Source: Balneolaceae bacterium
GTDB lineage: Bacteria > Bacteroidota > Rhodothermia > Balneolales > Cyclonatronaceae
Reading direction: 5' to 3'
Assembly (NCBI GenBank): GCA_007694035.1
Contig: RECM01000276.1
Coordinates: forward strand, 1 to 39,661
DNA: 39,661 nt
The notes beneath the pieces were generated by a model. The model was not told the DNA's origin. It ran no database searches and saw nothing but the letters and a program-made list of their open reading frames with translations. Shown here piece after piece: positions 26,807 to 35,361 of this stretch (positions within the stretch are counted from its first letter, which is position 1; each line of letters starts with the position of its first letter). The translations under genes and the position numbers were made by a program.

Positions 26807-27247
26807 TTAATAAAATTCAACAAACACAGGGTTTCCAGTTACTGCGGTAAGTTCGCCTGCCGTGCTGAATACTGACTGAATCTGCTCATCAGACGCATTA
26901 CGTTCCACCAACAGGTTTCCAGAACCGTAATCCGGTATAGAGAGGTCCGCCCTTGAGCTGGCACAGGTAACTTTAATATGCATTGGTGTGAAGATGCCGA
27001 ATGTAATGCCAGAGACCAACTGGTTCAGAAAACTCAGCCTGGTTTCGACAATGGCGACTCCGGAGGTGCAATGCTGTGCAGCCCGGACCTCACTGGGTGG
27101 TACCAGCCCGTAAATCCAGCCAGCGGCAAACGGAAGTTCGTGAATCTCGGCAGATGGTGTTAATCCGGTTGATACTTTCGCGTGATAACATCCAGACAAT
27201 GCAACAGCTGTAATCACAAGCAATAAGAGGACACTTTTTTTACACAT
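26807..27247 (-). CDS. Bor/Iss-like outer-membrane lipoprotein
   Basis: The protein has 146 residues. A lipoprotein signal ends LSGC (Cys20), followed by the Bor-family stretch YHAKVSTGLTPS. Other family signs are AAGWIYGLVPP, CTSGVAIVETRLSFLNQLV and FGIFTPMHIKVTCA. Bor (phage lambda) and Iss are small surface lipoproteins linked to serum survival in Escherichia coli; in Bacteroidota the homologues are chromosomal and of unknown role. The C-terminal 40 residues extend past the compact Bor core. Confidence 0.8.
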   Translation of the reverse strand: MCKKSVLLLLVITAVALSGCYHAKVSTGLTPSAEIHELPFAAGWIYGLVPPSEVRAAQHCTSGVAIVETRLSFLNQLVSGITFGIFTPMHIKVTCASSRADLSIPDYGSGNLLVERNASDEQIQSVFSTAGELTAVTGNPVFVEFY

Positions 27248-27450
27248 AGTTATTTATTTTTATTGGTTTGTTGATTTATTAAAACTCTAAACGTTTTTTA
27301 TTTCACCTTTAGGACTCATCGACTGCCAGAGATCTTTGCGGTCATCAGTTTTATATCGTTTCACATCCCCCAGGCCATACGTTTTTGAGCTAGAGAGCAT
27401 AAGTAATTAACATAATATAGCTACGAAATAATAGAGCCCGACAAAATATT

Positions 27451-28020
27451 TTAAATCCTCGACACAACCGATCCGCATCTCAGCATCCGGTCGCCGTGAT
27501 AAGGGTTGGCGATCTGCTCTTCCCTGCTCAACCAGTTGGCCGATCCGCCGCGTACCATGGGGCACATCTGCTCATAAACGGTAAAACCGACAGGCTGAAA
27601 GCTTTTCACCGTTTCGATGAACGATTCCGACAGCGGATCGAAATGAACGCGCTGCTCTTCCACATTGCCCTCGCCGGTAATCCTGGTGGCTTCCGTGATC
27701 ATCACCTCCCGGTGCATCATCCATACATCGTGGGCCTCGCCTTCCAGACCGGTGTGTTCAACGGCGCTCACCGCATTGACAAGTGCGGATGCTTTTTCGG
27801 ACGCGGCTGCCTGATCGGTGAGGACAAGGGCGTCTTTCAGATCAAAATAGGCTTCAAGGGCGTCGGCATAGCCTGTTTTGAACGCTTCAGGCGCGTCGTA
27901 GGTACGCACAACATCGGCTTCGGCAGGAACGGTTTCGGTTTGACTGTGGTGGTGTTCATTCTGGCCGCATCCTGCCATAAGGAGCGCGGAGAACAGCAAT
28001 GGTAAAAGGATAGATTTCAT
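27451..28020 (-). CDS. DUF3347 domain lipoprotein, probably metal-related
   Basis: The protein has 189 residues. The lipoprotein signal ends LMAGC (Cys18), then a His-rich stretch (NEHHHSQ). The remainder is a DUF3347 domain: helices around YFDLKDALVLTD and HTGLEGEAHDVWMMH, then YEQMCPMVRGG, WLSREEQIANPY and MLRCGSVV. The Cys, Met and Trp residues of the tail are shared with the C-terminal domain of the CusB-like protein at 35711-37498. DUF3347 proteins commonly sit beside copper/silver efflux genes, so a periplasmic metal-handling role is likely but not shown. The gap upstream (28021-28164) contains no gene. Confidence 0.85.
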   Translation of the reverse strand: MKSILLPLLFSALLMAGCGQNEHHHSQTETVPAEADVVRTYDAPEAFKTGYADALEAYFDLKDALVLTDQAAASEKASALVNAVSAVEHTGLEGEAHDVWMMHREVMITEATRITGEGNVEEQRVHFDPLSESFIETVKSFQPVGFTVYEQMCPMVRGGSANWLSREEQIANPYHGDRMLRCGSVVSRI

Positions 28021-28164
28021 GGTGTTGTGGTGATAATAAATAAACGGATATTAAGGAAATGCTTCCGGTACAAACAGCAACAGGGCTTGCCTCGTTCATG
28101 TGTTTATAACCAGGAGGATGATACGAAAATTTGATAAATCTTTACCGGTACTTAAAAGGTTTGA

Positions 28165-28410
28165 TCAGGGTGAAACCTGAGATCCTGTCTTTTCTTTCAG
28201 TTGTAGTTTATTCATTCTTGTAATCATCATTCTTCTTTGCCTGGTAATGTTTGAGGTAGAGTTGCAGCAGGTCGTCTTTATAACCATTCCCTCGCTGTTC
28301 AGAAATGCCCCGAACTCGGGAACCGACTGGTGATACAGCAGCGCTGCCCCATGGGTAACAAAAATGATACCCATGAGAATTCTCAGGGCAAGTATCGATA
28401 TTGTTTTCAA
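28165..28410 (-). pseudogene. Truncated DoxX-family membrane protein remnant
   Basis: A TTG at 28410 with GAGAGG just upstream opens a frame whose first 42 residues match the start of a DoxX-type membrane protein (LRILMGIIFVTHGAALLY, then a SVPEFGAFL segment). After NSEGMVI the match ends and the frame runs into unrelated polar sequence. In another frame the same DNA (28208 to about 28285) reads as a plausible polar protein tail (LLQLYLKHYQAKK). DoxX proteins normally have four membrane segments; only one is left. The likely history is a deletion that joined two gene ends. Confidence 0.6.
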
Positions 28411-28552
28411 ATCATTCCTCTCTTTTTCTTTTTTCAGTACGATTTTTGAAGTTATCAGGATGGATTTTACCGTTCCCTGTCAAAAATGAATACCGTACCG
28501 GAAGGATCCGTGATCTTTATCTCCATTCAAAGTTACATTCTCAGGATTTAAG

Positions 28553-28696
28553 TTATTTTTCCTGCAGTTCACCGCCCTCCGAAAGGTTATCCGAGTAGTA
28601 ATCAACCTCATCCTCATTGTCGCGATGGATGACGCGATGGATGATATGTGATACGGCCTCCTTGAATTCGAAGTTGTGTTGCTGGTTGCTGTCCAT
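28553..28696 (-). CDS. Possible small acidic protein (47 aa)
   Basis: An ATG at 28696 opens a 47-residue frame starting MDSNQQHNFEFKEAVSHIIH and ending in an acidic tail (DNEDEVDYYSDNLSEGG). There is no good ribosome binding site and no family I recognise. A longer frame overlaps it but has no protein-like character. It could be a real small gene or another gene remnant; the sequence around it (28411-28552) is AT-rich and featureless. Confidence 0.25.
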   Translation of the reverse strand: MDSNQQHNFEFKEAVSHIIHRVIHRDNEDEVDYYSDNLSEGGELQEK

Positions 28697-28745
28697 AATA
28701 AAGGAAAACAACCTGTGATTTGATATAACAAGTTGCTTTTTTACA

Positions 28746-28778
28746 TAGTGATGTATACATTATGTGTATACATCACTA
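28746..28778 (+). promoter_or_regulatory. Perfect inverted-repeat operator of the VapBC-type module
   Basis: The arms TAGTGATGTATACA (28746-28759) and TGTATACATCACTA (28765-28778) are perfectly complementary over 14 bases with a 5-base spacer. Each arm contains the self-palindromic box TGTATACA, the two boxes being 13 bases apart. The right arm ends 13 bases before the antitoxin ATG (28792), as expected for autoregulation by a ribbon-helix-helix antitoxin. Confidence 0.75.
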
Positions 28779-28791
28779 TTATAAACCTGAC

Positions 28792-29028
28792 ATGATCAGA
28801 ACCCAGATCTATATACCCGAGCATCTGCAGAAAAAGCTTGATTCTCTGTCAAAAAGCAGAGGAACCAGCAAGGCAGGGATAATCCGTGAAGCACTGGAGC
28901 TCTACTGTGCCGGCCTTGATGAATCCGAACGAGAGCTGAAACTCAGTAAAGGGGCCGGATTATGGAAAGGGAAATCCGGTATTCCCAACCTGAGGGAACT
29001 GCGTTCCGAACTCGACCGCAAATTCTAA
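28792..29028 (+). CDS. vapB: Ribbon-helix-helix (CopG-type) antitoxin
   Basis: The protein has 78 residues. The N-terminal RTQIYIPEHLQKKLDSLSKS, followed by GTSKAGIIREALELYC, is a standard ribbon-helix-helix DNA-binding domain: one strand and two helices. The C-terminal 40 residues (ELKLSKGAGLWKGKSGIPNL, then RELRSELDRKF) would wrap the PIN toxin. An ATG at 28762 is in frame but lies inside the operator, so the ATG at 28792 is preferred. The toxin starts 9 bases after the stop. It blocks the VapC RNase and, with it, probably binds the inverted repeat upstream. Confidence 0.87.
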   Translation: MIRTQIYIPEHLQKKLDSLSKSRGTSKAGIIREALELYCAGLDESERELKLSKGAGLWKGKSGIPNLRELRSELDRKF

Positions 29029-29037
29029 CGACAGCCC

Positions 29038-29418
29038 ATGCAGCCATCACTTTTTGATACGGATGTGATCATAGATTTTCTTCGCGGCCACCCTGATGCA
29101 GTGAACTTTTTAAACACTTTTGACCAGCAATTCCGGATATCGGCCGTAACCATTGCCGAATTGTATTCCGGCGTAAATCAGGATGCAGAAAGAGATGAAC
29201 TCGCCTGGTTTTTATCGCTGTTCACTGTGATGCCGCTTACCGAAGAAATCGCCATCGATGCGGGCAAACTGCGTCAGAACTACTTCCGAAGCCACGGTAT
29301 GGGCCTGGCGGATGCCATGATTGCCGCTACCGCAAGATCTTTTGGCGCAAGGCTCATCAGCCTCAACAAAAAACACTTTGGCATGCTGGGGAATCTTGTT
29401 GTGCCCTACGAAAAGTAA
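29038..29418 (+). CDS. vapC: PIN domain ribonuclease toxin, VapC family
   Basis: The protein has 126 residues, typical for VapC. The PIN-domain acidic residues are visible: Asp7 in LFDTDVIIDFLRG, Glu41 in TIAELYSG and Asp92 in GLADAMIAATA, and the C-terminal LISLNKKHFGML is the usual closing motif. VapC toxins are Mg-dependent RNases that cut tRNA or rRNA when the antitoxin is lost. No key residue is missing, so it is likely active. It is the second gene of the pair and followed by 195 bases without a visible gene. Confidence 0.9.
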   Translation: MQPSLFDTDVIIDFLRGHPDAVNFLNTFDQQFRISAVTIAELYSGVNQDAERDELAWFLSLFTVMPLTEEIAIDAGKLRQNYFRSHGMGLADAMIAATARSFGARLISLNKKHFGMLGNLVVPYEK

Positions 29419-29613
29419 ACGGGTTACCTGCAACTGCATACCGGATAATTTTACTTCCGGTTATAATTCGGTAAACACATAATCGGTACCGATGGCCGGG
29501 TCTATCCCCGTGATCACCCACCTGAAGTGAGTATCTTGTATTTGCAATTAGAGTATCAATCAATATCCTTATCAATGTAATCATGCACATTCCAATAATC
29601 ACGGATTAAAGAA

Positions 29614-32600
29614 TTAATCAAAAAGTGAGAGCAGATCATCCCGGTTCAACTCCTTGAATATACCCGCTTCGGCAACGACCAGTTTATCGGCCAGGCCTTG
29701 TTTCCTTTCCTGAAGGCGAAGAATTTTTTCTTCCACAGTACCAGGAGTGGTAAGCCGGTATACAAACACATTGTTTTTTTGGCCAATGCGGTGTGTGCGG
29801 TCCATCGCCTGCCGTTCCGCTGCCGGATTCCACCAGGGGTCCATGATAAATACATAATCAGCTGCCGTTAAATTCAAACCTTCTCCACCCGCTTTTAAAC
29901 TTATAAGGAATAAATTAGCTGAAGAATCCGACTGGAAACGATCAACTCGCTTTTGGCGGTCCGTTGTTTGTCCGTCAAGATATTCATATTTCCAGCCACG
30001 GTTTTTTACTTCTGCTTCGATCAGTTTTAGGAAACCGACAAACTGGGAAAAGACGAGTGCCCTGTGTCCTTCACTGATCAGCTCTTCAGCAAGCTCAAGA
30101 AACCGGTTCAATTTTGCTGAGGGCCCTTTCTCTTTTTTAATGAGGCTGGGAGAGCAGCAAATTTGGCGTAACCGCGTCAATCCTTCAAGTACTGCAAACC
30201 GGGATTCACGTAACCCTTTTTCTTCAAGTGAATCATTGATTAGCTGATGGTAAACCTGGCGGTATCGTTCATAAACAGCTTGCTGTGTGCCTTCCATCGG
30301 ACAATCCACAACGGTTGAGGTTAATGGCGGCAGTTCTGCAGCCACTTGCTGTTTGGTTCGACGCAGGATAAACGGTGAAACCATTGTATGCAGCATCTCT
30401 TCAGCCGTTTTGTCATTATTCGCTTCAATCGGTTTTACCCACTGGTCCCGAAATTGTTTTTGGCTGCCAAGCAGGCCGGGATTTAAAAACTGAAACTGAG
30501 ACCAAAGGTCCATGGATGTATTTTGGACCGGTGTTCCGCTCATGCACAGCCTGTTTTGTGCCTGAATTCGTTTGAGAGCCATAAATGTTTTGCTTGCAGG
30601 ATTGCGAACCGTATGAGATTCGTCCAGAATGGCATAGTCGAACGAAATGTTTTGGATCAGCCCGATGTCGTTGCGCATGGTACTGTAAGTGGTAATGCAG
30701 AGATCTGCATCCGGCCAGTGGTCAACATCCAAAATTCGATCGGTTCCATGGTGGATATAGACGTCAAATTCCGGTGCAAACTTTTGAACTTCTGCCTTCC
30801 AGTTATAAATAACCGATCTGGGAGCGATAATAAGGCAGTGTGGCTTTCTGTTTTCGGTTTCAACAACTAGTTGCAGCAGCGCCAGTACCTGTATGGTTTT
30901 ACCAAGCCCCATATCATCAGCAAGGATGCCGCCAAAGCTGTACCTGTTCAAAAAATTCATCCATGATAAACCGGCAAGCTGATAGGGCCTCAATTCACCT
31001 TTAAGGTTTTTAGGAGGCTCCACCTGTTCAACATGTTCAAATAAACGAAGCCGTTTGGCATAGTCCTGAAAGGGGGTATCGGCCTCAAAGGTTTCGGCGG
31101 TTTGTCCCAATTCACCCAGTACATTAGCGGCGATTTTAGGCACCCGGATTTTTTCTTCACCAGACCCGGTCAAATGAAGCAGTTTATTAAGCTGTTTAAG
31201 CCAGTTGGGTGGCAGCTCACCTGTTGAATTGTCCTGCAACCGAATGTAGGGCTTATCTTTGATGAGAACCTTTCTGATATCAATGATATTGAGTGAGATA
31301 TCTCCAAAGCTCATTTCACCCTCAAGTTCAAACCATTGCTCTCCGCTTGAAATCCTGAACGAGCTTGAGGTCAGTTTCTTTGGCCGTGCGAACTGCTTTA
31401 AATTTTCTTCACCGAAAATGTTGAAACCCGCCTTTGACAGACCGGGCAGATGGTCAACCACCCATTCCAATGGATCCTTTTCAGGTGTAAATATGAAAGG
31501 GAGGTCACTGTGTTCCAGGCTTGATTTTTTCAGCCTTTCGAGCCAGTTTTGTTCAGCTATCCTGTCACGATTTACTGACCAAATGGGTGAGGAGGAACCA
31601 TTTACATGACCATCAGTTTCAGATGAGATGAAAAGCCGGTTTTGTTCTGATGTGCCCTTTATTTCATGGTGCCCATAGGCAATTCGGAACTCTACTACCA
31701 GTTTACGTGCCTGTTCACTCAGATAGAGCCGGGGTTCAGGAGCAATATTTTTTTCTGTGACGATCTGATCATCAATTTCAAACAGAACATCGGCTTCTTG
31801 CAACACTGGCAGTACGTTATTAAAAAACTCGCCGGACTGTTCTGCGGGGATTTTGACTTGCTGAGGGGCTGCATTGACCAGGAATCTGCGACCCATTTCA
31901 CTGGTTTCAATTTTTGAGAGGTTGCCATTGTGATATACCCAGCACGGGTCCGGGCTTACAATATCAACCGTATTCAGCGGAATAGTAAGGTTCTCCTTTT
32001 TTAACAGAAACTGAAGATCAAGATGAACAGGATGTCCGTTTTCCCGGTTGTTGTTTTCTTTATGATCTGGTGCAATTTGTAACAGAAAAGAAAAAGGCTC
32101 AACACTAACATGAACAGATGCGGACGAATCCACATCATGCTTCAGAATAAGGGTTTGGCCTGTGAGTAGTTCAAATACATCACCTAAAAAAACCTCCTCA
32201 GCATTCCCGGAATAACCATAATCATAAGAGAGCTGATCATATATTTTTCGCAGGTGTGGATAGATGATCCGGTCTTTCGGGGTTTTGGGGTTAACCTGAT
32301 CCCAGGGATTTTTGTAGCTGTAGGAATAGCCATATCGTGAGACCTTTCTCTGGCTTTTTATCAGTCCGTAAATCGGTTTGGGATAGAGATTCCATTGACC
32401 ATCAATATGTTCAAGCAGATAGGCAATCTCCCGGTTAGGCTGAACGATAGCCTTTTTTTGTGCTGACTTTAGTGATTGCACCAGCTGTGTGTAGCCTTGA
32501 TATCCATCCTTTTCAGGCGTAAATCTCGACAAACGCTGCTTTTCGGCAAGTGCAAACAGTGCCGCAACAATATGTTTGCAATATTTTGAACCATACATCC

Positions 32601-33087
32601 AGTTTTTAAAAGCCGGGCAGTTGCACTTTGTTTGTTCGTTATGGTTTTTTTGAAGTGAAATTTCAACCTGATATAACCGGCTGCCCCGAACTGTTGCCTG
32701 CCAGGTATCGTGCTCTCTGTCATGTTCCGATAAAAAAACCACCCGATCTCTGGAATAATAATCTACACCTCTTTTAAAGACCTGATCATGGGCAAAGTGA
32801 TATAAATTTCGGATGTGATCTGCCAGTTTGGGGTGAATACCCAGCATCGGGTTGCCTTCCGGATTAGGCGGGAGGGATGTATCCATATAATCAAACGGCA
32901 GCGAATAGAGAAGTTCTATGATTTCGTTTGCTCTCTTTTTTCCAATGCCGTTCAGTTGCAGAATCTGATTTTCTTCGAGCCCAAAAAGATTCTCTAAACA
33001 GGTAATATTTTGATCATAAAATGCAGTGAGCGTGCTGTTAGATAATTTCTGTAAAGCCGGATCAAATTCTCTATTGTAGTAGTACAT
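29614..33087 (-). CDS. SWIM zinc finger SNF2-family helicase/ATPase
   Basis: The protein has 1157 residues. Near residues 44-56 a helix-hairpin-helix-like LNGIGKKRANEIIELL is present. A SWIM zinc finger follows at about 155-175 (CNCPAF, then YCKHIV). Residues about 180-640 resemble the middle part of bacterial SNF2 helicases. The SNF2 ATPase begins near 700: YQLAGLSWMNFL, Walker A in GGILADDMGLGKT (about 716-728), and DESH as the Walker B motif (about 825), then LCMSGTPVQN. The C-terminal helicase lobe has ALVFSQFVGFL, SLKAGGEGLNLTAADYVF and the last motif QAMDRTHRIGQ. Such enzymes move along or remodel DNA-protein complexes. The gene is clearly AT-richer than the surface and cus genes, suggesting a different origin. 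Confidence 0.92.
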   Translation of the reverse strand: MYYYNREFDPALQKLSNSTLTAFYDQNITCLENLFGLEENQILQLNGIGKKRANEIIELLYSLPFDYMDTSLPPNPEGNPMLGIHPKLADHIRNLYHFAHDQVFKRGVDYYSRDRVVFLSEHDREHDTWQATVRGSRLYQVEISLQKNHNEQTKCNCPAFKNWMYGSKYCKHIVAALFALAEKQRLSRFTPEKDGYQGYTQLVQSLKSAQKKAIVQPNREIAYLLEHIDGQWNLYPKPIYGLIKSQRKVSRYGYSYSYKNPWDQVNPKTPKDRIIYPHLRKIYDQLSYDYGYSGNAEEVFLGDVFELLTGQTLILKHDVDSSASVHVSVEPFSFLLQIAPDHKENNNRENGHPVHLDLQFLLKKENLTIPLNTVDIVSPDPCWVYHNGNLSKIETSEMGRRFLVNAAPQQVKIPAEQSGEFFNNVLPVLQEADVLFEIDDQIVTEKNIAPEPRLYLSEQARKLVVEFRIAYGHHEIKGTSEQNRLFISSETDGHVNGSSSPIWSVNRDRIAEQNWLERLKKSSLEHSDLPFIFTPEKDPLEWVVDHLPGLSKAGFNIFGEENLKQFARPKKLTSSSFRISSGEQWFELEGEMSFGDISLNIIDIRKVLIKDKPYIRLQDNSTGELPPNWLKQLNKLLHLTGSGEEKIRVPKIAANVLGELGQTAETFEADTPFQDYAKRLRLFEHVEQVEPPKNLKGELRPYQLAGLSWMNFLNRYSFGGILADDMGLGKTIQVLALLQLVVETENRKPHCLIIAPRSVIYNWKAEVQKFAPEFDVYIHHGTDRILDVDHWPDADLCITTYSTMRNDIGLIQNISFDYAILDESHTVRNPASKTFMALKRIQAQNRLCMSGTPVQNTSMDLWSQFQFLNPGLLGSQKQFRDQWVKPIEANNDKTAEEMLHTMVSPFILRRTKQQVAAELPPLTSTVVDCPMEGTQQAVYERYRQVYHQLINDSLEEKGLRESRFAVLEGLTRLRQICCSPSLIKKEKGPSAKLNRFLELAEELISEGHRALVFSQFVGFLKLIEAEVKNRGWKYEYLDGQTTDRQKRVDRFQSDSSANLFLISLKAGGEGLNLTAADYVFIMDPWWNPAAERQAMDRTHRIGQKNNVFVYRLTTPGTVEEKILRLQERKQGLADKLVVAEAGIFKELNRDDLLSLFD

Positions 33088-33199
33088 ACAATGGGACTAA
33101 CAAATCAATTTTTTAAGGAATTTCGACAATCAAAATATCTGGTTACCCAGTAAATTGAAACAATCCTCGAGAAATGATTTCATCTCTTTTTAAACACCA

Positions 33200-33338
33200 T
33201 TACTGAACGGGAACAAACTCCACCAACCGTATGCGCCGTCACTTTGCCCCGTACCATAAAACCCGTCGTCTCTGCTTCCATCTCATCGTCGTGGGTCTGA
33301 ACAACAGTCAGCAAAAACTCCCCGTCGGCCTGAAAAAA
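33200..33338 (-). pseudogene. Fragment of a DUF2231-protein paralogue (C-terminal end, frameshifted)
   Basis: On the minus strand the DNA reads LLTVVQTHDDEMEAETTGF in one frame and then, after a one-base frameshift near 33226, IRLVEFVPVQ and a stop (33200-33202). This closely follows the end of the intact protein at 34223-35278 (TIVHTHDDEMQPGSTGI, then LKIRLIEFRNVD). Only the last 45 or so residues remain, joined directly to the broken ATPase gene. The 110 bases between it and the helicase gene hold nothing recognisable. Confidence 0.65.
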
Positions 33339-34087
33339 GAATCATCAGTTTGATTGTTGAGAATGGTTTTTCCTTCTACTACTATACCATCCGCGGGTAT
33401 TTTTTCACCCGGTTTGATCTGAATGTGATCGCCCATCTGAAGCTCTACCACCGGTTCATCTTCGGTCGAGCCATTTTCCTTAACCCGGTGAGCATTGCCC
33501 GGCAAAAGCTCCGCCAGTTTCTCTAAAGCAGCTCAAGCGCTCATCACCGAACGCATCTCAATCCAGTGGCCAAGCAACATGATGGTAACAAGCGTGGAGA
33601 GTTCCCAAAACAAAAGGTGCCCCTCGAGCCCGAACGCCACAAATACACTGTAGATAAATGCCACGGATATGGCCAGGCCAATCAGTGTCATCATGCCGGG
33701 CTGCTTCTTTTTCAGCTCATTGACCAGCCCGGATAAAAAGGGCCAGCCTCCGTAGAAATAGACGACGGTCGAAAGGCCGAACAGCAGGTACATGTCTCCG
33801 GTAAATCGCAACTCCACACCCAGAAACTCCTGGATCATGGGCGAGAGAGCGAGAATCGGAAAAGTTAAGGCCAATACCCACCAGAAGCGGAATTTGAAAT
33901 CTTCCACCATCATTTTATGATGGTCATGGTGGGAGTGGCCTTTATGGCCGTGATCGCCATGGTCATGATCCTCTTTATGGTTCTCATGTTCCTGATGATG
34001 GCTGCCATGCGAATGGTGACCGTCATGATCATGATCATGATCATGATTATAATTTTTACTTTTGTGTTGATCGTGGTCTGTATTCAT
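33308..34087 (-). pseudogene. copB: Broken P1B-type copper/silver ATPase (CopB-like)
   Basis: The ATG at 34087 has GGAG upstream; a TTG at 34099 is less likely. The N-terminus is extremely His-rich (repeated HDH, GHH and HSH for about 60 residues), followed by membrane segments (FRFWWVLALTFPILALSP, then YFYGGWPFLSGLVNELKKKQ) and LLFWELSTLVTIMLLGHWIE, as in CopB-type ATPases. An in-frame TGA (33533-33535) interrupts the gene after MRSVMSA; the frame then resumes with LEKLAELLPGNAHRV and VKPGEKIPADGIVVEG-like actuator sequence. Homology ends before the TGES loop, and the CPC/CPH membrane motif, DKTGT phosphorylation site and ATP domain are gone. It cannot be functional. Confidence 0.85.
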
Positions 34088-34222
34088 TGGTTTCTCCAAA
34101 TTATTAAATCACATCAACCTATTATTTTTATATATTTTATGATTGCTGATACCTGTTTTCTAACAGCTCGCTTCATGTGAAATTTTGGGATTATATGACA
34201 CATCATTTTGTCATCCTTCTGT

Positions 34223-35278
34223 CTAATCTACATTCCGGAATTCAATCAACCGGATTTTCAAAGTTCCTTCTCCCGAAATGGCGATACCGGTAGAGCCCGG
34301 CTGCATTTCATCATCATGGGTGTGAACAATCGTCTGACCGTTATGATAGCCGTAGTAGTGCTGACCGGAAGCGGTAACCCGGAGAGTTAACCAGCCCTTG
34401 GTGGCAACAGAGCCGGAGCCGAGTACATTGTCTGATCCGTTTCTCATCTGACCCTGGCGAAGCTGTGAACCGATGAGCCTCAGGTATTGATAGTTTTCCG
34501 GGTTTTGATAGTGGTGAACCAAAGCAAATTCTCCGTCAAAATCGTCTACATTGATCTCTGCACGTCCGTCGATGCTGCTAAAAGATTCACCCAGCAGCAG
34601 ATAGTTCTGTCCGGAAGCGGTTATGGTAAGGTGATGAATACCATCCTCACGATCGATCTCTGCAGTAATCTGATCACTCCCATCAATACGGAAACGTTCA
34701 TGAATAACCTGATCAGAGCCGGGGGCTATTCGCCACACCCATGATCCATTGGCCTCAACTACAGGCCCGGATTCTTCCCTGAAAGCTGAAAGGTCGCGTT
34801 CAAGATTTTCTATGCGTTGCTGAAGCCGGTCAACTTCACCGACAGCCACACCGTGTTTGTATACCAGTTTGGCGCCCAGCTCTCCCGTGTACCATAACAT
34901 GCCCGTACCGCCGAGAGCAAGAATAACAAGCACGGGGAGCACAAATCCCTTTTCGAGCTTCTTCCACCAGGTGGCAAACCGGATGGCTGTGAAAACCAGG
35001 AAATAGATCAGTGTGTAGAGTGCCCAGTCTTCGTGCGAAGCAACCACGGGAATGGCGTCGCCGGTAATGGAGACGGTTTCTACAGCCTGCCGCCCGGACA
35101 AGAATGACGCGATCAGACCCAGGGAGCCGGTTGTATAGAGAGCCAGGGTTGCTTTTTCCAGCCAGTTTTCCTGTTTGAAAAAAAGGCGGGCAGCGTCAAA
35201 CAGAACGGCCAGTACCAGAAGCGCGATGGGAAAGTGGACAATAAGTGGGTGTATGTTGGGTATCCAGTCGGGAATCAT
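34223..35278 (-). CDS. DUF2231 membrane protein with LamG/DUF1080-like C-terminal domain
   Basis: The protein has 351 residues. Residues 1-130 match DUF2231, a four-helix membrane domain: PNIHPLIVHFPIALLVLAVL, then GSLGLIASFLSGRQAVE and a HEDWALYTLIYFLVFTAIRF segment. Further helices lie near residue 115-130, followed by a short coiled coil (DRLQQRIENLERDLSAF). Residues about 180-351 are a beta-sandwich of the LamG/concanavalin type (GENYLLLGESF-like, then HHYQNPENYQYLRL). DUF2231 proteins often occur beside heavy-metal efflux genes, as here, but their role is unknown. The upstream start with ATG at 35278 has no strong ribosome binding site. A partial copy of its C-terminus lies at 33200-33338. 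Confidence 0.82.
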   Translation of the reverse strand: MIPDWIPNIHPLIVHFPIALLVLAVLFDAARLFFKQENWLEKATLALYTTGSLGLIASFLSGRQAVETVSITGDAIPVVASHEDWALYTLIYFLVFTAIRFATWWKKLEKGFVLPVLVILALGGTGMLWYTGELGAKLVYKHGVAVGEVDRLQQRIENLERDLSAFREESGPVVEANGSWVWRIAPGSDQVIHERFRIDGSDQITAEIDREDGIHHLTITASGQNYLLLGESFSSIDGRAEINVDDFDGEFALVHHYQNPENYQYLRLIGSQLRQGQMRNGSDNVLGSGSVATKGWLTLRVTASGQHYYGYHNGQTIVHTHDDEMQPGSTGIAISGEGTLKIRLIEFRNVD

Positions 35279-35361
35279 GGGTCAGGGTACCTGTTAACAG
35301 TTATCAGTTTGTTACTTTGTTAGTTATGCAATATCTGTCAGGTTTTATAACCAGTCAGATC

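Noticed and set aside
28762..28791. Earlier ATG for the VapB antitoxin
   Set aside because: This start lies inside the inverted-repeat operator and adds ten residues (CIHHYYKPD) with no place in the ribbon-helix-helix fold.
33917..34180. Plus-strand hydrophobic frame rich in Met, Val and Ile
   Set aside because: It is the antisense reading of the His/Asp-rich start of the broken ATPase, which gives Met/Val/Ile codons on the other strand.
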